Source: Aquiluna sp.
GTDB lineage: Bacteria; Actinomycetota; Actinomycetes; Actinomycetales; Microbacteriaceae
Length of the DNA stretch: 22,336 nt
Direction: 5' to 3'
Assembly (NCBI GenBank): GCA_016780945.1
Contig: JADHKY010000007.1
Location: forward strand, 1-22,336
Shown here: positions 1-7,057 of the stretch, piece after piece
How the letters are laid out: each line of letters opens with the position of its first letter
How positions within the stretch are numbered: the first letter of the stretch is position 1
Notes under the pieces: generated by a model
Database searches by the model: none
What the model was told of the DNA's origin: nothing
What the model saw: only the letters and a program-made list of their open reading frames with translations
Made by a program: the position numbers and the translations under genes

Positions 1-243
1 TAGCCGGTTACCGAATTCAATGACGCCGTGAATGCCCATTTCGGAGGTGCTGACCAGTGACTCATCGGTGCACTTTGGCCAAGTGGGGCAGCCAAGCCCG
101 GACCCCGTGAGTCTGACCAAACCCCCGGTCACAACAATCAGAATCTGGGTTGCAAGCGAGAGCCAGACATAAAGCCGCAGTCTTTTGGGTGAGGTCAGGC
201 GCTCAAACCACAGATTCCTCACCGGTGCCAGAACTGAGCTCAA
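1..243 (-). CDS. ctaA: Heme A synthase CtaA (COX15 type), N-terminal part, cut by window edge
   Basis: Translation of the minus strand gives about 81 residues that run off the left end. CtaA is a membrane enzyme that oxidises the C8 methyl of heme O to make heme A for aa3-type cytochrome oxidase. The first membrane segment (RLYVWLSLATQILIVVTGG) leads into VRLTGSGLGCPTWPKC, which has the external Cys pair of this family, and then GIHGVIEFGNRL, whose His is a heme-ligand position. The start is uncertain. I used TTG at 243, the first possible start after in-frame stops; a GTG a few codons later is also possible. No strong Shine-Dalgarno is visible. It diverges from sufB, and pairs logically with SURF1 further right, since both serve cytochrome oxidase assembly. 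The family call is firm; only the start is doubtful. Confidence 0.9.
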   Translation of the reverse strand, partial: MSSVLAPVRNLWFERLTSPKRLRLYVWLSLATQILIVVTGGLVRLTGSGLGCPTWPKCTDESLVSTSEMGIHGVIEFGNRL

Positions 244-244
244 C

Positions 245-263
245 TTAGGTATGCCTTACTAGT
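245..263. promoter_or_regulatory. Possible iron-box (DtxR/IdeR-like) site beside ctaA start
   Basis: TTAGGTATGCCTTAC shares its whole left half (TTAGGT) and the GCCT centre with the actinobacterial DtxR/IdeR 19-mer, about 12 of 19 positions, but the right half diverges. It abuts the ctaA start and lies upstream of the iron-sulfur operon, so iron control would make sense. The match is weak and could be chance. Confidence 0.25.
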
Positions 264-265
264 TT

Positions 266-293
266 TTGAAAGCTATCTGATTTAGCCTATTAC
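266..293 (+). promoter_or_regulatory. Candidate sufB promoter
   Basis: TTGAAA at 266-271 and TATTAC at 288-293 are separated by 16 bases. Each matches the vegetative consensus at four or five of six positions. This predicts a transcript start near 300, directly at the first of two inverted repeats, leaving a leader of about 80 bases before sufB. An alternative -10 is TAGCCT at 283-288, but it has no good -35. Confidence 0.4.
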
Positions 294-300
294 CTCACTC

Positions 301-319
301 AGAACAACCCCGCTGTTCT
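301..319. repeat. Inverted repeat AGAACA-N7-TGTTCT upstream of sufB
   Basis: Perfect 6-base arms at 301-306 and 314-319 flank a 7-base spacer. The repeat sits at or just after the predicted transcription start, a typical repressor position. The GAAC/GTTC half-sites resemble a LexA box, but the spacing is wrong for LexA (nine rather than four bases between GAAC and GTTC). A separate repressor of suf, or an RNA hairpin, is possible. Confidence 0.5.
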
Positions 320-323
320 GCTT

Positions 324-335
324 TATTCCGGAATA
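324..335. repeat. Perfect palindrome TATTCCGGAATA upstream of sufB
   Basis: A 12-base perfect palindrome starts five bases after the previous inverted repeat. Flanking CTGCT (319-323) and AGCAG (335-339) extend the symmetry with a small bulge, so the transcript could also fold into a hairpin. It is either an operator or a leader RNA structure in the suf leader. Its function cannot be read from sequence alone. Confidence 0.5.
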
Positions 336-379
336 GCAGGGCTCTGCGCGAGTTGTATTGATTGAACCCAGGAGGTTTC

Positions 380-1798
380 ATGTCAGAAAAAATCATCGAT
401 AGGCCAGAACTTGACGATCTAGGTAACTACGAGTTCGGTTGGTCCGACTCCGACTCAGCGGGAGAGAGTGCCCGCAGGGGCATCAACGACGAGGTGGTTC
501 GCGACATCTCATCACGCAAGGATGAGCCCGAGTGGATGCTGGAGCGCAGGCTCAAGGGATACGACTTTTTCGGCAAGAAGCCAATGCCAACTTGGGGCTC
601 AGACCTCAGCGGTATCGATTTTGACAACATCAAGTACTTCGTGCGCTCTACTGAGCGACAGGCGCAGAGCTGGGAGGACTTGCCAGAGGACATTAGAAAC
701 ACCTACGAACGACTCGGTATCCCAGAGGCCGAGCGGCAGCGCCTAGTTGCTGGTGTTGCAGCGCAGTATGAGTCCGAGGTGGTCTACCACCAAATCCGTG
801 AGGACCTCGAGGAGCAGGGTGTCATCTTCCTGGACACCGATACTGCTCTCAAGGAGCACCCGGAGATTTTCGAGGAGTACTTCGGCACCGTGATCCCTGC
901 GGGAGATAACAAGTTTGCGGCCCTCAACACCGCCGTTTGGTCAGGTGGATCCTTCGTCTACGTCCCCAAGGGCGTAAAGGTCGAGATTCCGCTGCAGGCC
1001 TATTTCAGAATTAACACAGAGAACATGGGCCAGTTTGAGCGGACACTCATCATTGCCGACGAGGACTCCTATGTTCACTACATCGAGGGCTGCACCGCTC
1101 CGATCTACCAGTCCGACTCGCTGCACAGCGCGGTTGTCGAGATCATCGTTAAGAAAAACGCAAGGGTCCGCTACACCACAATCCAGAACTGGTCTAACAA
1201 CGTTTACAACCTGGTAACCAAGCGAGCAATTGCCCATGAGGGCGCAACCATGGAGTGGATCGATGGCAACATCGGATCCAAGGTCACCATGAAGTACCCA
1301 TCGGTGATTCTGGCCGGAGAGCACGCCCGAGGCGAGACTCTCTCGGTCGCTTTTGCCGGTGAGGGGCAGCACCAGGATGCTGGAGCAAAGATGATTCACC
1401 TGGCTCCCTACACCACCAGCTCGATTGTCTCCAAGTCAATTGCTAGGGGTGGGGGCCGGACCTCTTACCGCGGTGAGATTCGGGTCAACCCAGGGGCCCA
1501 CCACTCGGCCAACACCGTTCGCTGTGATGCACTCTTGGTGGACACAATTTCGCGCTCAGACACCTATCCAGCAAACGACATTCGTGAGGATGACGTTTCG
1601 ATGGGTCACGAGGCCACTGTCTCTCAGATCAGCGCCGAGCAGCTGTTCTACCTGCAGTCCAGGGGTATTGAGGAAGACGAAGCCATGGCCATGATCGTCC
1701 GCGGATTCATCGAGCCGATCGCAAAAGAACTTCCAATGGAGTACGCGCTGGAGCTAAACAAGCTAATCGAGATGCAGATGGAAGGGGCTGTTGGATAG
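380..1798 (+). CDS. sufB: Fe-S cluster assembly scaffold SufB
   Basis: SufB is the scaffold of the SufBCD complex, on which Fe-S clusters are built in the cytoplasm. The 472-residue product has the usual family length. The C-terminal core is diagnostic: RCDALLVD holds Cys382, at the position of the E. coli SufB sulfur-acceptor Cys, and QLFYLQSRGIEEDEA follows, with acidic residues at 431-434 where the family has a conserved Glu. ATG at 380 was chosen because AGGAGG lies at 370-375; the TTG at 362 that would lengthen it is upstream of that site. The stop overlaps the sufD start by one base. It is the first gene of the suf operon. A separate sufR regulator gene, often found just before sufB in actinobacteria, is absent. 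Confidence 0.97.
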   Translation: MSEKIIDRPELDDLGNYEFGWSDSDSAGESARRGINDEVVRDISSRKDEPEWMLERRLKGYDFFGKKPMPTWGSDLSGIDFDNIKYFVRSTERQAQSWEDLPEDIRNTYERLGIPEAERQRLVAGVAAQYESEVVYHQIREDLEEQGVIFLDTDTALKEHPEIFEEYFGTVIPAGDNKFAALNTAVWSGGSFVYVPKGVKVEIPLQAYFRINTENMGQFERTLIIADEDSYVHYIEGCTAPIYQSDSLHSAVVEIIVKKNARVRYTTIQNWSNNVYNLVTKRAIAHEGATMEWIDGNIGSKVTMKYPSVILAGEHARGETLSVAFAGEGQHQDAGAKMIHLAPYTTSSIVSKSIARGGGRTSYRGEIRVNPGAHHSANTVRCDALLVDTISRSDTYPANDIREDDVSMGHEATVSQISAEQLFYLQSRGIEEDEAMAMIVRGFIEPIAKELPMEYALELNKLIEMQMEGAVG

Positions 1799-2958
1799 TG
1801 GCGGCACAGCACGGCCTAGAGGCCCATTCGCACGGCAACGTACCTATCCAAACCAGGAGCGAGCGACCTAGGTCCACCAGCGTCAGCGACTTCCCTGAGC
1901 TTTCCAATCGTCAGGAGATCTGGCGCTATGTTCCCCTTGACAGGCTCCGTGGGCTTGACAAAGAGGTTATGGGGGAGCTCACAGAATCTGAGGTAACTGC
2001 CGAACTTGCGAGCGGCACCAGCATGCGCTGGGTTGACTCCACCGATCCACTGGTCGGTTCTGCTGGTCTTCCCGAGGAGAGGGTTTCTGCTGCGGCTTGG
2101 ACCAATGCCTCAAAAACCCTAGTTATTGAGGTGGAAGCCGAGTCAGAAACCACCGATGCCTCTTTTTTGAAGATTGCTCCTAACACGGCCGAGGCAAAGG
2201 CCCTTCACGTAGTTGTTTCGGTGGGAAACCACGCCAAGGCCACAATTGCCCTTGACCACCTGGGACAGGGTGTGCTGGGGGAGAACGTCGAGATTGTCCT
2301 CGGCGATGGCGCTCAATTGAACTTTGTCACCCTGCAGGAGTGGGAGAGCGGGTCCACCCACGTCTCAACTCAGTTCTCGAAGCTAGGTCGCGACAGCAGT
2401 CTCAAGCATGTTGTTGTCACCATGGGTGGCGATCTTGTTCGAGTGGTTCCAGCGGTTTCGCTTAGCGCGGCAGGTGCCGAGGTGAACATGTATGGCGTCT
2501 ACCTTGCAGGCAGCGGCAACTACTTTGAGCACCGTCCCTACGTTGACCACATTGCAGAGAATTGCGTTTCAAACGTTGCCTACAAGGGAGCGCTTCAGGG
2601 AGTCGGTGCTCACACTGTCTGGGTCGGGGACGTGCTGATTCGCGAATCTGCCGTGGGGACCTCAACCTACGAGCTCAATCGCAATCTGCTTTTGACCGAT
2701 GGTGCCCGCGCTGACTCGGTTCCCAACCTCGAAATCGAGACCGGAAAAATCGAAGGTGCCGGACACGCAAGTGCTTCCGGACGCTTCGACGACGAGCAGC
2801 TTTTCTACCTAATGTCTCGCGGTATTGATGAGGATCAGGCAAGGAAGCTGGTTGTTCGCGGATTCCTCAGTGAGGTGATTCAGAAGATCGGCATCGAGTC
2901 GATCGAGCAACGCCTGATCTCAGCGATCGAGGCAGAGCTAGAGAAAGCTGGGGCGTAA
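1798..2958 (+). CDS. sufD: Fe-S cluster assembly protein SufD
   Basis: SufD pairs with SufB and SufC in the SufBC2D scaffold and helps with iron entry. The 386-residue protein has a divergent N-terminus and a typical beta-helical C-terminal half. His323 (in GHASASG) aligns with the functionally important His of E. coli SufD, followed by DDEQLFYLMSRGIDEDQA, the SufB/SufD family signature. The start is GTG, sharing one base with the sufB stop (TAGTG), so translation is probably coupled. Its stop is directly followed by the ferredoxin ATG with no gap. The family call is firm; the exact N-terminus rests on the coupling. Confidence 0.95.
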   Translation: MAAQHGLEAHSHGNVPIQTRSERPRSTSVSDFPELSNRQEIWRYVPLDRLRGLDKEVMGELTESEVTAELASGTSMRWVDSTDPLVGSAGLPEERVSAAAWTNASKTLVIEVEAESETTDASFLKIAPNTAEAKALHVVVSVGNHAKATIALDHLGQGVLGENVEIVLGDGAQLNFVTLQEWESGSTHVSTQFSKLGRDSSLKHVVVTMGGDLVRVVPAVSLSAAGAEVNMYGVYLAGSGNYFEHRPYVDHIAENCVSNVAYKGALQGVGAHTVWVGDVLIRESAVGTSTYELNRNLLLTDGARADSVPNLEIETGKIEGAGHASASGRFDDEQLFYLMSRGIDEDQARKLVVRGFLSEVIQKIGIESIEQRLISAIEAELEKAGA

Positions 2959-3270
2959 ATGGCAATTCGAATTTGTGCTCTGGATGACCTAAAACCGGGC
3001 AAGGCTTTGAGAGTCAAAATTGGCGATCACGCTCTTGCTATCGTCAGGACACCGTCGGGGGATGTCAAGGCCCTTGATGACAAGTGTTCCCACGGTGAGA
3101 TCTCGCTGAGCGAGGGGTTCGTGGACGATAAGACCATCGAGTGCTGGGCACACGGTGCGAAGTTTGAGCTCGACACCGGTAAACCACTATCGCTACCTGC
3201 ATACGAGCCGGTAGCGACCTACGAAGTATTGATTGAAAACGACGAGATATTCGTCGAGTACGAAGACTAA
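2959..3270 (+). CDS. Rieske-type [2Fe-2S] ferredoxin in suf operon
   Basis: A 103-residue protein with the complete Rieske ligand set: Cys43-x-His45 and Cys62-x2-His65 (motifs CSH and CWAH). Small soluble proteins of this kind are often annotated as non-heme iron oxygenase ferredoxin subunits. No oxygenase is nearby. Its place between sufD and sufC, with its ATG touching the sufD stop, points to a role in Fe-S biogenesis, for example as electron donor or as a cluster carrier; that role is inference. No signal peptide or membrane anchor is visible, so it differs from the Rieske subunit of the bc1 complex. Confidence 0.88.
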   Translation: MAIRICALDDLKPGKALRVKIGDHALAIVRTPSGDVKALDDKCSHGEISLSEGFVDDKTIECWAHGAKFELDTGKPLSLPAYEPVATYEVLIENDEIFVEYED

Positions 3271-3289
3271 GACCTTAGGAAAGAAGACA

Positions 3290-4048
3290 ATGACCACTCT
3301 AGAAATCAAAAACCTACACGTCTCGGTTGAGACCGATCAGGGCAGCAAGCAGATCCTGCGCGGCGTAGACCTGACCATCAAGTCCGGAGAAATTCACGCC
3401 GTCATGGGTCCAAACGGTTCTGGTAAGTCAACCCTTGCCTACTCCGTCGCCGGTCACCCGAAGTATGAGGTCACCGACGGCCAGATCTTGCTCGATGGCG
3501 AAGACGTTCTGGAAATGAGCGTTGACGAGCGAGCGAGAGCAGGCCTATTCCTGGCCATGCAGTACCCAGTCGAAATTCCTGGAGTTTCGGTATCGAACTT
3601 TTTGAGGACCGCAAAGACCGCACTGAGCGGAGAGGCTCCGAAGCTGCGTGAGTGGGTTGGCGACCTGCGCGATGCCATGGGAAACCTCCGCATGGACTCG
3701 GACTTCACCGAGCGCAACGTGAACGAAGGGTTCTCAGGTGGTGAGAAGAAGCGCCACGAGATTTTGCAGCTCGAGCTGCTGAAGCCAAAGATCGCAATTC
3801 TCGACGAGACCGATTCGGGTCTCGATGTGGATGCGCTCAAGGTGGTCTCCGAGGGCGTAAACCGCGCTCACGCAGACAACGGACTTGGCGTATTGCTAAT
3901 CACCCACTACACCCGCATCCTTCGCTACATCAAGCCTGACTTCGTGCACGTCTTCGTGGCCGGCAAGGTTGCGGAGCAGGGCGGAGCAGAGCTTGCAGAG
4001 CGCCTCGAAAACGAGGGCTACGACCGCTACACCAAGGCCGCCGTATGA
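3290..4048 (+). CDS. sufC: Fe-S assembly ATPase SufC
   Basis: SufC is the cytoplasmic ABC-type ATPase that drives structural change in SufBCD during cluster assembly. The 252-residue product has Walker A GPNGSGKST at 40-48, Q-loop Gln91, signature FSGGEKKR from 148, Walker B IAILDET at about 168-174, and the switch His206 in THYTRIL. The FSGGEKKRHEI and DETDSGLDVDAL segments are specific to SufC rather than transport ATPases. ATG 3290 is preferred because AGGAAAG lies just upstream; a longer reading from 3233 would run back over the ferredoxin gene. Its last codon overlaps sufT by four bases (ATGA). Confidence 0.96.
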   Translation: MTTLEIKNLHVSVETDQGSKQILRGVDLTIKSGEIHAVMGPNGSGKSTLAYSVAGHPKYEVTDGQILLDGEDVLEMSVDERARAGLFLAMQYPVEIPGVSVSNFLRTAKTALSGEAPKLREWVGDLRDAMGNLRMDSDFTERNVNEGFSGGEKKRHEILQLELLKPKIAILDETDSGLDVDALKVVSEGVNRAHADNGLGVLLITHYTRILRYIKPDFVHVFVAGKVAEQGGAELAERLENEGYDRYTKAAV

Positions 4049-4377
4049 CAGAACCCAAAGAGCTAACGCCTCAGCGCTATGACGAGGTAATTGACGCTAT
4101 GAAGGAGATCATTGACCCCGAGATTGGCGTGAACATCGTTGATCTCGGACTGGTCTACGGGCTTCAAGAGTCTGAGGACGGCGCACTGCTCATCAACATG
4201 ACTCTTACCTCAGCTGGTTGCCCGCTCACGGATGTTATCGAGGAGCAGACCGCAGAGGCCCTTGATGGGGTAGTAGAAGCTTTCAGAATCAACTGGGTCT
4301 GGATGCCGCCATGGGGGCCGGAGAAAATCACAGAGGATGGCCGCGAAATGATGCGGTCAATCGGCTTCTCTATTTAG
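4045..4377 (+). CDS. sufT: DUF59/MIP18 metal-sulfur assembly factor SufT
   Basis: SufT-type proteins help deliver or mature Fe-S clusters. The 110-residue protein is a single DUF59 domain with DPEIGVNIVDLGLVY at 24-38 and TSAGCPL containing the conserved Cys59, then WVWMPPWGPE. It overlaps sufC by four bases (ATGA). In many actinobacteria the cysteine desulfurase sufS and sufU lie between sufC and sufT; here they are gone and the two genes are fused into the overlap. The 3' end overlaps the facing bioY gene by four bases (TTAG), with no terminator between them. Confidence 0.93.
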   Translation: MTEPKELTPQRYDEVIDAMKEIIDPEIGVNIVDLGLVYGLQESEDGALLINMTLTSAGCPLTDVIEEQTAEALDGVVEAFRINWVWMPPWGPEKITEDGREMMRSIGFSI

Positions 4378-4931
4378 CGAACAAACTTCCAAGCAATTGG
4401 GAGCAGGGTCGCAGCCGCTACGGCCTTGATTGCATCTCCAACCAAGAATGGCGCAACTCCTGCGGCCAGAGCTTGGGGGAGTGTAAGCCCAAGACCCACG
4501 ACTAGCCAGCCAGCACCAAGCACATAGATGATTGCGCTACCGATGGCAAATGAAGCGGCAACTCTGATTGGGGTCGTTGAAAAACCTCGTGCGGCAAGCG
4601 CACCAACAACGAAGCCAGCAACCACGAATCCGACTAGGTAGCCGGCGGTTGGTAGCACAGCGGTCAGCGCCTTAGCACCCGCGAAAACTGGTAGCCCAGC
4701 TGCGCCCATTGCAAGATAGACGCCCATAGATGCAGCGCCTCTTGAAGCGCCAAGGGTGGCGGCTACTAGCAGCACGGCAAAGGTCTGAAGGGTCATGGGG
4801 ACCGGATACATCGGAATCTGAACCTGGGCGGCAAGCGCGGTTAGAGCGGCTCCCGAGAAAACTAGCGCCACGTCGTTTACACGCGTGCGGGGGACAATCC
4901 TGTCAACCAGGGTGGCAGTTGCAATGGACAT
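4374..4931 (-). CDS. bioY: Biotin transporter S component BioY
   Basis: BioY is the substrate-binding membrane subunit of the ECF biotin transporter. The 185-residue product is almost wholly hydrophobic, with about six membrane segments. It carries the family pattern AALTALAAQVQIPMYPVPMTLQTFAVLL near the N-terminus and GAAGLPVFAG in the middle. The start is ATG preceded by GGAAGGAA. The energising subunits (BioM/BioN or EcfA/EcfT) are not in the window, so it either uses a shared module encoded elsewhere or works alone, as has been reported for some BioY proteins. It sits 26 bases after SURF1 in a minus-strand operon, with no obvious biotin-repressor operator of its own. Confidence 0.93.
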   Translation of the reverse strand: MSIATATLVDRIVPRTRVNDVALVFSGAALTALAAQVQIPMYPVPMTLQTFAVLLVAATLGASRGAASMGVYLAMGAAGLPVFAGAKALTAVLPTAGYLVGFVVAGFVVGALAARGFSTTPIRVAASFAIGSAIIYVLGAGWLVVGLGLTLPQALAAGVAPFLVGDAIKAVAAATLLPIAWKFVR

Positions 4932-4957
4932 CTGATTCCTTCCGATTGCTAGGAAGT

Positions 4958-5770
4958 TTACTGGTTCAAATCCTCATACTCGGCATCGATTACGGCCTGG
5001 GTGCGCTTTTGCTGCTTCGGCTCAAGAAGCCCAGCCTCTTCAAGTCTGATCCGCCGGTCATTGCGTAAAGCCCAGAAAAAGGCTGCGAAAGCCATGACTC
5101 CGAAGATGATCCACTGGATTGCATAGGACAGGTGATTTCCCTCGTTGAGAGTCGGCTTGGGCATTGGGAAGGGGGCATCTTGGTAGCTGGGCTGCTCAGT
5201 CACTATGCGTCCATAGTGCTCCTCAATGACCTCTCCCGACTCTGCAAAACGCTCTGCGAGGCGCGGCAAATCAATGGAAGCGATCTGGCCTGGCACGTCC
5301 TCGCGGTTTAGATCAGGCTCTGAGACTCTCAGCCTTAGCGTGAGGCTGTGTTCGCCGACAGTGGGCAGCGGATTCGAATCCGGGGTGACAAGCTCAGAGG
5401 ATGCAAAGAGCCAACCTCTTTCGATAATCAATAGCTCTCCCGATGGCAACCTGAGCGGAACCAGCTGGAGAAAGCCGGGTTGGCCATTTAGCGGCCTGTT
5501 TCTAACAACGGTTGCCAATTCGGGTAGATAGGTGCCGGTGACCTCAACTGGCGTCCACTCCTGGTCAGAGCTGCCGTCGGGATTTATGACCCAGTCAATG
5601 TCGGAATAGGGGACCGGTTTGAGGTCGTAGTTTTGAATGACCTGGTCAATTCGCTCGACTCTCTCTGCTCGTCTGGAGAACTGCCACCAGCTCAACAGTG
5701 ACGTCGCGATTGCAAAAAGCAGCACAAGTGCGAGCCAGGGGCCCCACCTTCTAATCGTGCTTTGCTTCAA
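4958..5770 (-). CDS. SURF1 family cytochrome oxidase assembly protein
   Basis: SURF1 proteins help insert heme A into subunit I of cytochrome oxidase. The 270-residue product has an N-terminal membrane segment (about residues 10-28) followed by WWQFSRRAERVERI, an extracytoplasmic domain with GEWTPV-like and RNRPLNGQPGF segments and ERGW, and a second membrane segment after the signature EGNHLSYAIQW (about 212-222). The tail is cytoplasmic and charged. The likely start is TTG at 5770, overlapping the upstream 65-codon gene by 20 bases; AAAGG lies close before it. With ctaA at the left edge it supports an aa3-type oxidase in this organism. The start codon is the least certain part. Confidence 0.92.
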   Translation of the reverse strand: MKQSTIRRWGPWLALVLLFAIATSLLSWWQFSRRAERVERIDQVIQNYDLKPVPYSDIDWVINPDGSSDQEWTPVEVTGTYLPELATVVRNRPLNGQPGFLQLVPLRLPSGELLIIERGWLFASSELVTPDSNPLPTVGEHSLTLRLRVSEPDLNREDVPGQIASIDLPRLAERFAESGEVIEEHYGRIVTEQPSYQDAPFPMPKPTLNEGNHLSYAIQWIIFGVMAFAAFFWALRNDRRIRLEEAGLLEPKQQKRTQAVIDAEYEDLNQ

Positions 5771-5948
5771 TGACCTTTGTCCCTATGAAGAAGTTTCTTG
5801 CAGATAGATAGTCAACCAGAAAGCTCAAATGCTCATCACAGGCTGCCCAGGTCTTGGTGCGGCCGGAGGTGTGGATCTTGGGGTTAGCCCACTCGATGAG
5901 TGAAGTGGCAGCAGCGCCACACCCTGCCCTAGAGCACTTAGCGGTCAT
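5751..5948 (-). CDS. Small Cys-rich (possible zinc-binding) actinobacterial protein
   Basis: A 65-residue protein that I recognise only as a conserved small actinobacterial type without an established function. Four potential metal ligands are visible: Cys5-x4-Cys10 at the N-terminus and Cys37-x2-His40 in AACDEH, separated by an aromatic stretch (WANPKIH). A zinc ribbon-like fold is a reasonable guess. It starts at ATG 5948, overlapping the upstream DUF3099 gene by 11 bases, and overlaps SURF1 by 20 bases, so translation of the three is probably coupled. The location suggests, but does not prove, a link to respiratory assembly. Confidence 0.75.
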   Translation of the reverse strand: MTAKCSRAGCGAAATSLIEWANPKIHTSGRTKTWAACDEHLSFLVDYLSARNFFIGTKVIEAKHD

Positions 5949-6231
5949 CGCCTAGTTTGATCTCGCTCGCCTTCACCGAAAGCTTTGGCGCAATGACTCC
6001 AGATTGACCCCTGGAGCGGCTTGGTCCCTGGGCATTTGCCAGCACCACCGCGAAATAGGGCAAGAAGATCGCTCCAGCGAAGAAAAACCACATCCAAAAT
6101 CCCTGGGTCACGACACCGAGAATGATGCAGAGCGTTCTAATCGACATCGCAATCGAATATCGAATCATTCGTTGCTTGCGCTCTTCGTCGGGAGAGAGCT
6201 CCAGCGAAGTTACGCTTTGCCGTTTTGCCAA
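5938..6231 (-). CDS. DUF3099 family membrane protein
   Basis: A small two-helix membrane protein of unknown function, common in actinobacteria. The pattern ERKQRMIRYSIAMSIRTLCIILGVV, then a second hydrophobic stretch ending LPYFAVVLANAQ, fits the DUF3099 family. The reading frame is open further upstream to 6327, but those residues look random and would cross the fabG promoter region. I prefer TTG at 6231, with AGGA about eight bases upstream, giving 97 residues starting MAKRQSVTSLELSPDEE. The short basic and proline-free tail after the second helix is cytoplasmic by the positive-inside rule. First gene of the minus operon ending in bioY. Confidence 0.75.
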   Translation of the reverse strand: MAKRQSVTSLELSPDEERKQRMIRYSIAMSIRTLCIILGVVTQGFWMWFFFAGAIFLPYFAVVLANAQGPSRSRGQSGVIAPKLSVKASEIKLGDDR

Positions 6232-6255
6232 AGGGGTTCCTGACCGTGAAATTAC

Positions 6256-6261
6256 TAGACT
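6256..6261 (+). promoter_or_regulatory. Candidate -10 box (TAGACT) for fabG-inhA
   Basis: TAGACT recurs as a -10 box upstream of several genes in this window. Here it predicts a start near 6268 and a leader of about 47 bases that contains the AGGAGA ribosome site of fabG. No convincing -35 is seen. Confidence 0.4.
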
Positions 6262-6314
6262 GTGGTATTCATAACGCCAGAGATGCGATGGTATTCCCGC
6301 AAGGAGATGAAAAG

Positions 6315-7025
6315 ATGCCGCAACCAAGGACTGTTCTTGTCACCGGTGGCAATCGTGGCATTGGTTATGCGATTGCAGCAGAATTCGTCGCTCAGGGACA
6401 CCGAGTTGCCGTCACCGCCCGCAGCGGAGCGGGCCCCTCTGGCTCGCTTTCGGTGAGCGCAGATGTGACCGACTCCGAATCGCTAGATGCCGCGATCGCA
6501 AAGGTTGAGGCAGAACTAGGTCCAATCGAGGTAGTTGTCGCAAACGCCGGCATCACCAAAGACACTCTGCTGATGCGGATGAGCGATGAAGAATTTGAGG
6601 CTGTAATCAATACCAACCTCACCGGCGTCTTTCGCGTTGTAAAGCGAGTCACCAAGTCGATGTTGCGCTCAAAATACGGGCGCGTGGTGCTGATTGGATC
6701 GGTAGTTGGGCTATTGGGCAGTGCCGGACAGGTTAACTACTCGGCAGCGAAGAGCGCTCTTGTTGGAATGGCACGAAGCATCACACGTGAGCTTGGCGGC
6801 AAGAACATCACCGCCAACGTGGTGGCGCCTGGATTTATCGATACCGACATGACTGCCGAGCTTGGCGAGGATCTTGCAGCAAAGTACCGCTCCCAGATTC
6901 CAGCCGGAAGGTTTGCTTCCCCTGAAGAAGTGGCCAAGGTTGTTGCCTGGGTAGCAAGCGAGGATGCCAGCTACATTTCCGGTGCGGTAATTCCGGTAGA
7001 TGGTGGCCTGGGAATGGGTCACTAG
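6315..7025 (+). CDS. fabG: 3-oxoacyl-ACP reductase FabG (MabA/FabG1-like)
   Basis: FabG reduces 3-oxoacyl-ACP to 3-hydroxyacyl-ACP with NADPH in type II fatty-acid elongation. The 236-residue short-chain dehydrogenase has the cofactor loop TGGNRGIG at 10-17, NAG at 77-79, Asn101, Ser129, and the Y-x3-K pair Tyr142/Lys146 in NYSAAKSA. ATG 6315 is chosen because AGGAGA precedes it by about eight bases; the frame is open back to 6225 without a good start signal. It is followed by inhA 32 bases later, the same order as mycobacterial fabG1-inhA, so the two elongation steps are probably co-expressed. Confidence 0.95.
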   Translation: MPQPRTVLVTGGNRGIGYAIAAEFVAQGHRVAVTARSGAGPSGSLSVSADVTDSESLDAAIAKVEAELGPIEVVVANAGITKDTLLMRMSDEEFEAVINTNLTGVFRVVKRVTKSMLRSKYGRVVLIGSVVGLLGSAGQVNYSAAKSALVGMARSITRELGGKNITANVVAPGFIDTDMTAELGEDLAAKYRSQIPAGRFASPEEVAKVVAWVASEDASYISGAVIPVDGGLGMGH

Positions 7026-7057
7026 GTAGTAGTTTTTAGCAAAAGGTAGGAGACGCA

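Noticed and set aside
301..319. LexA (SOS) box upstream of sufB
   Set aside because: The half-sites GAAC/GTTC are present but nine bases apart rather than four, so it is not an actinobacterial LexA box.
362..379. Longer SufB starting at TTG 362 (six extra residues)
   Set aside because: The extra codons contain the AGGAGG ribosome site at 370-375, which belongs to ATG 380.
941..1399. Open frame of 152 codons on the minus strand inside sufB
   Set aside because: It is antisense to the strongly conserved SufB core, has no start signal and no recognisable protein family.
3454..3840. 128-codon minus-strand frame inside sufC
   Set aside because: Ser/Arg-rich shadow translation of the SufC sequence, no ribosome site, no family.
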